A stretch of DNA of 64,000 nucleotides from Petrolisthes cinctipes (Eukaryota > Arthropoda > Malacostraca > Decapoda > Porcellanidae). The notes below the pieces were generated by a model. That model worked only from the letters and a program-made list of their open reading frames with translations, had not been told where the DNA came from and ran no database searches. Below, piece by piece: positions 62,020 through 64,000 of the stretch (its first letter is position 1; the number at the start of each line of letters is the position of its first letter). A program made the position numbers and the translations under genes. The stretch spans positions 1,017,501 through 1,081,500 of the forward strand of contig JAWQEG010000526.1 of assembly GCA_033782935.1 (NCBI GenBank), in the 5' to 3' direction.

Positions 62020-64000
62020 AAAATATCGATTTTTAGCATGTTTTGGGCATGTATTTTGAAAAAAATCTAACACGGAGTAGGCATGTACAGATCGCTTCTG
62101 GGACCCCAAAATATCGAATTTTCGGGTGTTTTGAGCCTGAATTTGAGATATAAACGGGTACTGAAGATGCATGCCCATATCGACTTTTTGGCACCTAAAA
62201 CATCGATTTTGAGCATGTTGTGGGCCTGTATTTTGTAAATACTCTAACACTGAGTAGGCATGTACAGATCGCTTCTGGGACCCCAAAAAATCGAATTTTC
62301 GGGTGTTTTTAGCCTGAATTTGAGATATAAACGGGTACTAAAGATGCATGCACATATCGACTTTTGGGCACCTAAAACATCGATTTTGAGCATGTTTTGG
62401 GCCTGTATTTTGAAAATACTCTAATACGGAGTAGGCATGTACAGATCGCTTTTGGGACCCCAAAATATCGAATTTTCGGGTGTTTTGGGTCTGAATTTGA
62501 GATATCGCCTTTACGCTCCTAAAATATCGATTTTTAGCATGTTTTGAGCCTATAATTTGAAAATATTCTAGCACTGAGTAGGCATGTACAGACCGCTTCT
62601 GGGACCCCAAAATATCGAATTTTTGGGTGTTTTGAGCTTGAATTTGAGATATAAACGAGTACAGAAGATGCATGCACATATCGACTTTTCGGCACCTAAA
62701 ATATCGATTTTGAGCATGTTTTGAGCCTATATTTTGAAAACATTCTAGCACTGAGTAGGCATGTACAGATCGCTTCTGGGACCCCTAAATACCGAATTTT
62801 CGGGTGTTTTGGGCCTTAATTTGAGATATCGACTTTTTGGCACCTAAAATATCGATTTTTAGCATGATTTTAGCCTATATTTTGAAAATATTCTAGCACT
62901 GAGTAGGCATGTACAGATTGCTTCTGGGACACCAAAATATTGAATTTTCGGGTGTTTTGAGCCTGAATTTGAGATAAGAACGGGTACAGAAGATATCGAT
63001 TTTCAGCATGTTTTGGGCATGTATTTTGAATATACTCTAACACGGAGTAGGCATGTACAGATCGCTTCTGGGACCCCAAAATATCGAATTTTCGGGTGTT
63101 TTGAGCCTGAATTTGAGATATAAACGGGTACTGAAGATGAATGCACATATCGACTTTTGGGCACCTAAAACATCTATTTTGAGCATGTTTTGGGCCTGTA
63201 TTTTGTAAATACTCTAACACTGAGTAGGCATGTACAGATCGCTTCTGGGACTCCAAAAAATCGAATTTTCGGGTGTTTTGAGCCTGAATTTGAGATATAA
63301 ACGGGTACTAAAGATGCATGCACATATCGACTTTTGGGCACCTAAAACATCGATTTTGAGCATGTTTTGGGCCTGTATTTTGTAAATACTCTAACACGGA
63401 TTAGGCATGTACAGATCGCTTCTGGGACCCCAAAATATCGAATTTTCGGGTGTTTTGGGCCTGAATTTGAGATATCGCCTTTACGCACCTAAAATATCGA
63501 TGTTTAGCATGTTTTGAGCCTACAATTTGAAAATATTCTAGCACTGAGTAAGCATGTACAGATCGCTTCTGGGACCCCAAAATATCGAATTTTCGGGTGT
63601 TTTGAGCTTGAATTTGAGATATAATCGAGTACAGAAGATGCATTCACATATCGACTTTTTGGCACCTAAAATATCTATTTTGAGCATGTTTTGAGCCTAT
63701 ATTTTGAAAACATTCTAGCACTGAGTAGGCATGTACAGATTGCTTCTGGGACCCCAAAATATTGAATTTTCGGGTGTTTTGAGCCTAAATTTGAGATATA
63801 AACGGGCACAGAAGATACATGCACATATTGACTTTGGGCATCTAAAATATCGATTTTTAGCATGTTTTGGTCATGTATTTTGAAAATACTCTAACACGGA
63901 GTAGGCATGTACAGATCGATTCTGGGACCCCAAAATATCGAATTTTCGGGTGTTTTGAGCCTGAATTTGAGATATAAACGGGTACTAAAGATGCATGCAC
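62020..64000 (+). repeat. Diverged 970-bp direct repeat at the right edge
   Basis: Sequence from about 62,020 recurs 970 bp downstream. TGGGCCTGTATTTTGTAAAT lies at 62,221 and 63,191, a CCAAAAAATCGAATTTTCGG variant lies near 62,282 and 63,253, and GATATCGCCTTTACGC lies at 62,501 and 63,471. The copies differ by substitutions and by a 32-bp deletion near 62,994 in the upstream part of the second period. This segment has no counterpart after the first duplicon (29.5-32.05 kb). The second copy is cut by the window end. Confidence 0.8.
62985..63010 (+). repeat. Independent 32-bp deletion producing another short monomer
   Basis: ACAGAAGATATCGATTTTCAGC joins CAGAAGAT directly to ATCGATTTTC, omitting 32 bp from ACATGCACATATTG through CTAAAAT. 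It differs from the 29-bp S deletion in both breakpoints but removes an overlapping region. It also creates a GATATC in a non-S monomer. The adjacent GAGATAAGAACGGG variant is private. Confidence 0.82.

Larger units (their letters stand above)
1..64000 (+). repeat. Continuous satellite DNA array (148/176/177-bp monomer family)
   Basis: The whole window is a head-to-tail array of one monomer family. Every monomer carries the landmarks GTAGGCATGTACAGAT (start used here), CTTCTGGGACC, CGAATTTTCGGGTGTTT (or TTGAA), TTTGAGATAT, GGCACC and TTTTGAAAATA in the same order and on the same strand. I saw no inverted monomer, unique insert, transposon end, simple-sequence block longer than about 30 bp, or gene. 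Landmark spacing is 148, 176 or 177 bp almost throughout. Long homogeneous arrays with higher-order structure are typical of eukaryotic centromeric or pericentromeric heterochromatin; that location is inferred. The family is not one I can name. Confidence 0.97.

Noticed and set aside
1..64000. CRISPR array
   Set aside because: Repeats are 148-177 bp, contiguous and without unique spacers; there are no cas genes and nothing prokaryotic in the window.
1..64000. Known satellite families (human alpha satellite, Arabidopsis 178-bp repeat)
   Set aside because: Monomer length is similar, but I recognise none of their characteristic sequence blocks. A database comparison with satellite collections would decide; a strong full-length match would identify the family.

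Overview
The window is one uninterrupted block of tandem satellite DNA, with no supportable protein-coding gene, RNA gene, transposable element or unique sequence in 64 kb. Every stretch I read is a head-to-tail, same-orientation copy of one family of A+T-rich monomers (70 G+C in a representative 177-bp monomer, about 40 %). Such an array points to a eukaryotic nuclear chromosome, most likely pericentromeric or centromeric heterochromatin. I do not recognise the satellite and cannot name the species. Recurrent CG-to-TG differences between monomer classes are compatible with a CpG-methylating genome such as a plant or vertebrate, but do not prove it.

The array has nested levels. (1) Monomers: two full-length classes, B (176 bp) and C (177 bp), and a short class S (148 bp). 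S differs from a full monomer by a clean 29-bp deletion between two ATAT repeats. (2) Higher-order repeat (HOR): S+B+C = 501 bp, the dominant period in about 1-20.4 kb and 29.5-54.8 kb, with occasional dimers (S + B/C hybrid, 325 bp), tetramers (S+B+B+C, 677 bp), single 148-bp or 176-bp units, and units of 485, 491, 493, 500 or 511 bp caused by small indels. (3) Multi-HOR blocks duplicated in tandem, with periods of 2004, 1988, 2009, 1503, 1141, 970 and 503 bp. (4) A super-duplication: bases 1 to about 29.5 kb recur from 32,051 to about 61.9 kb, nearly base for base over long stretches, with offsets stepping between about 30.9 and 37.0 kb where HOR blocks were gained, lost or moved.

Layout: 1-20.4 kb regular HOR domain; 20.4-29.5 kb irregular domain mixing 148-, 176-, 177- and 192-bp monomers; 29.5-32.05 kb a spacer with three 491-bp units; 32.05-54.8 kb second copy of the regular domain, expanded at 36.7-41.0 and 41.0-45.0 kb and rearranged at 46-52.5 kb; 54.8-61.9 kb second copy of the irregular domain; 62.0-64.0 kb a diverged 970-bp repeat.

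Open frames of 60-168 codons occur mostly on the minus strand. They follow from the HOR being 501 = 3 x 167 bp, so an open frame in one unit recurs in the next, and I do not annotate them as genes. Features that may matter biologically are a conserved dyad around TTTTGAAAA with matched arm changes between classes, A/T tracts spaced about 10-12 bp, a palindrome and TATAAA hexamer present only in full-length monomers, and weak CENP-B-box-like matches. All coordinates and identities were read by eye; similarity statements come from line-by-line comparison and not from a computed alignment.
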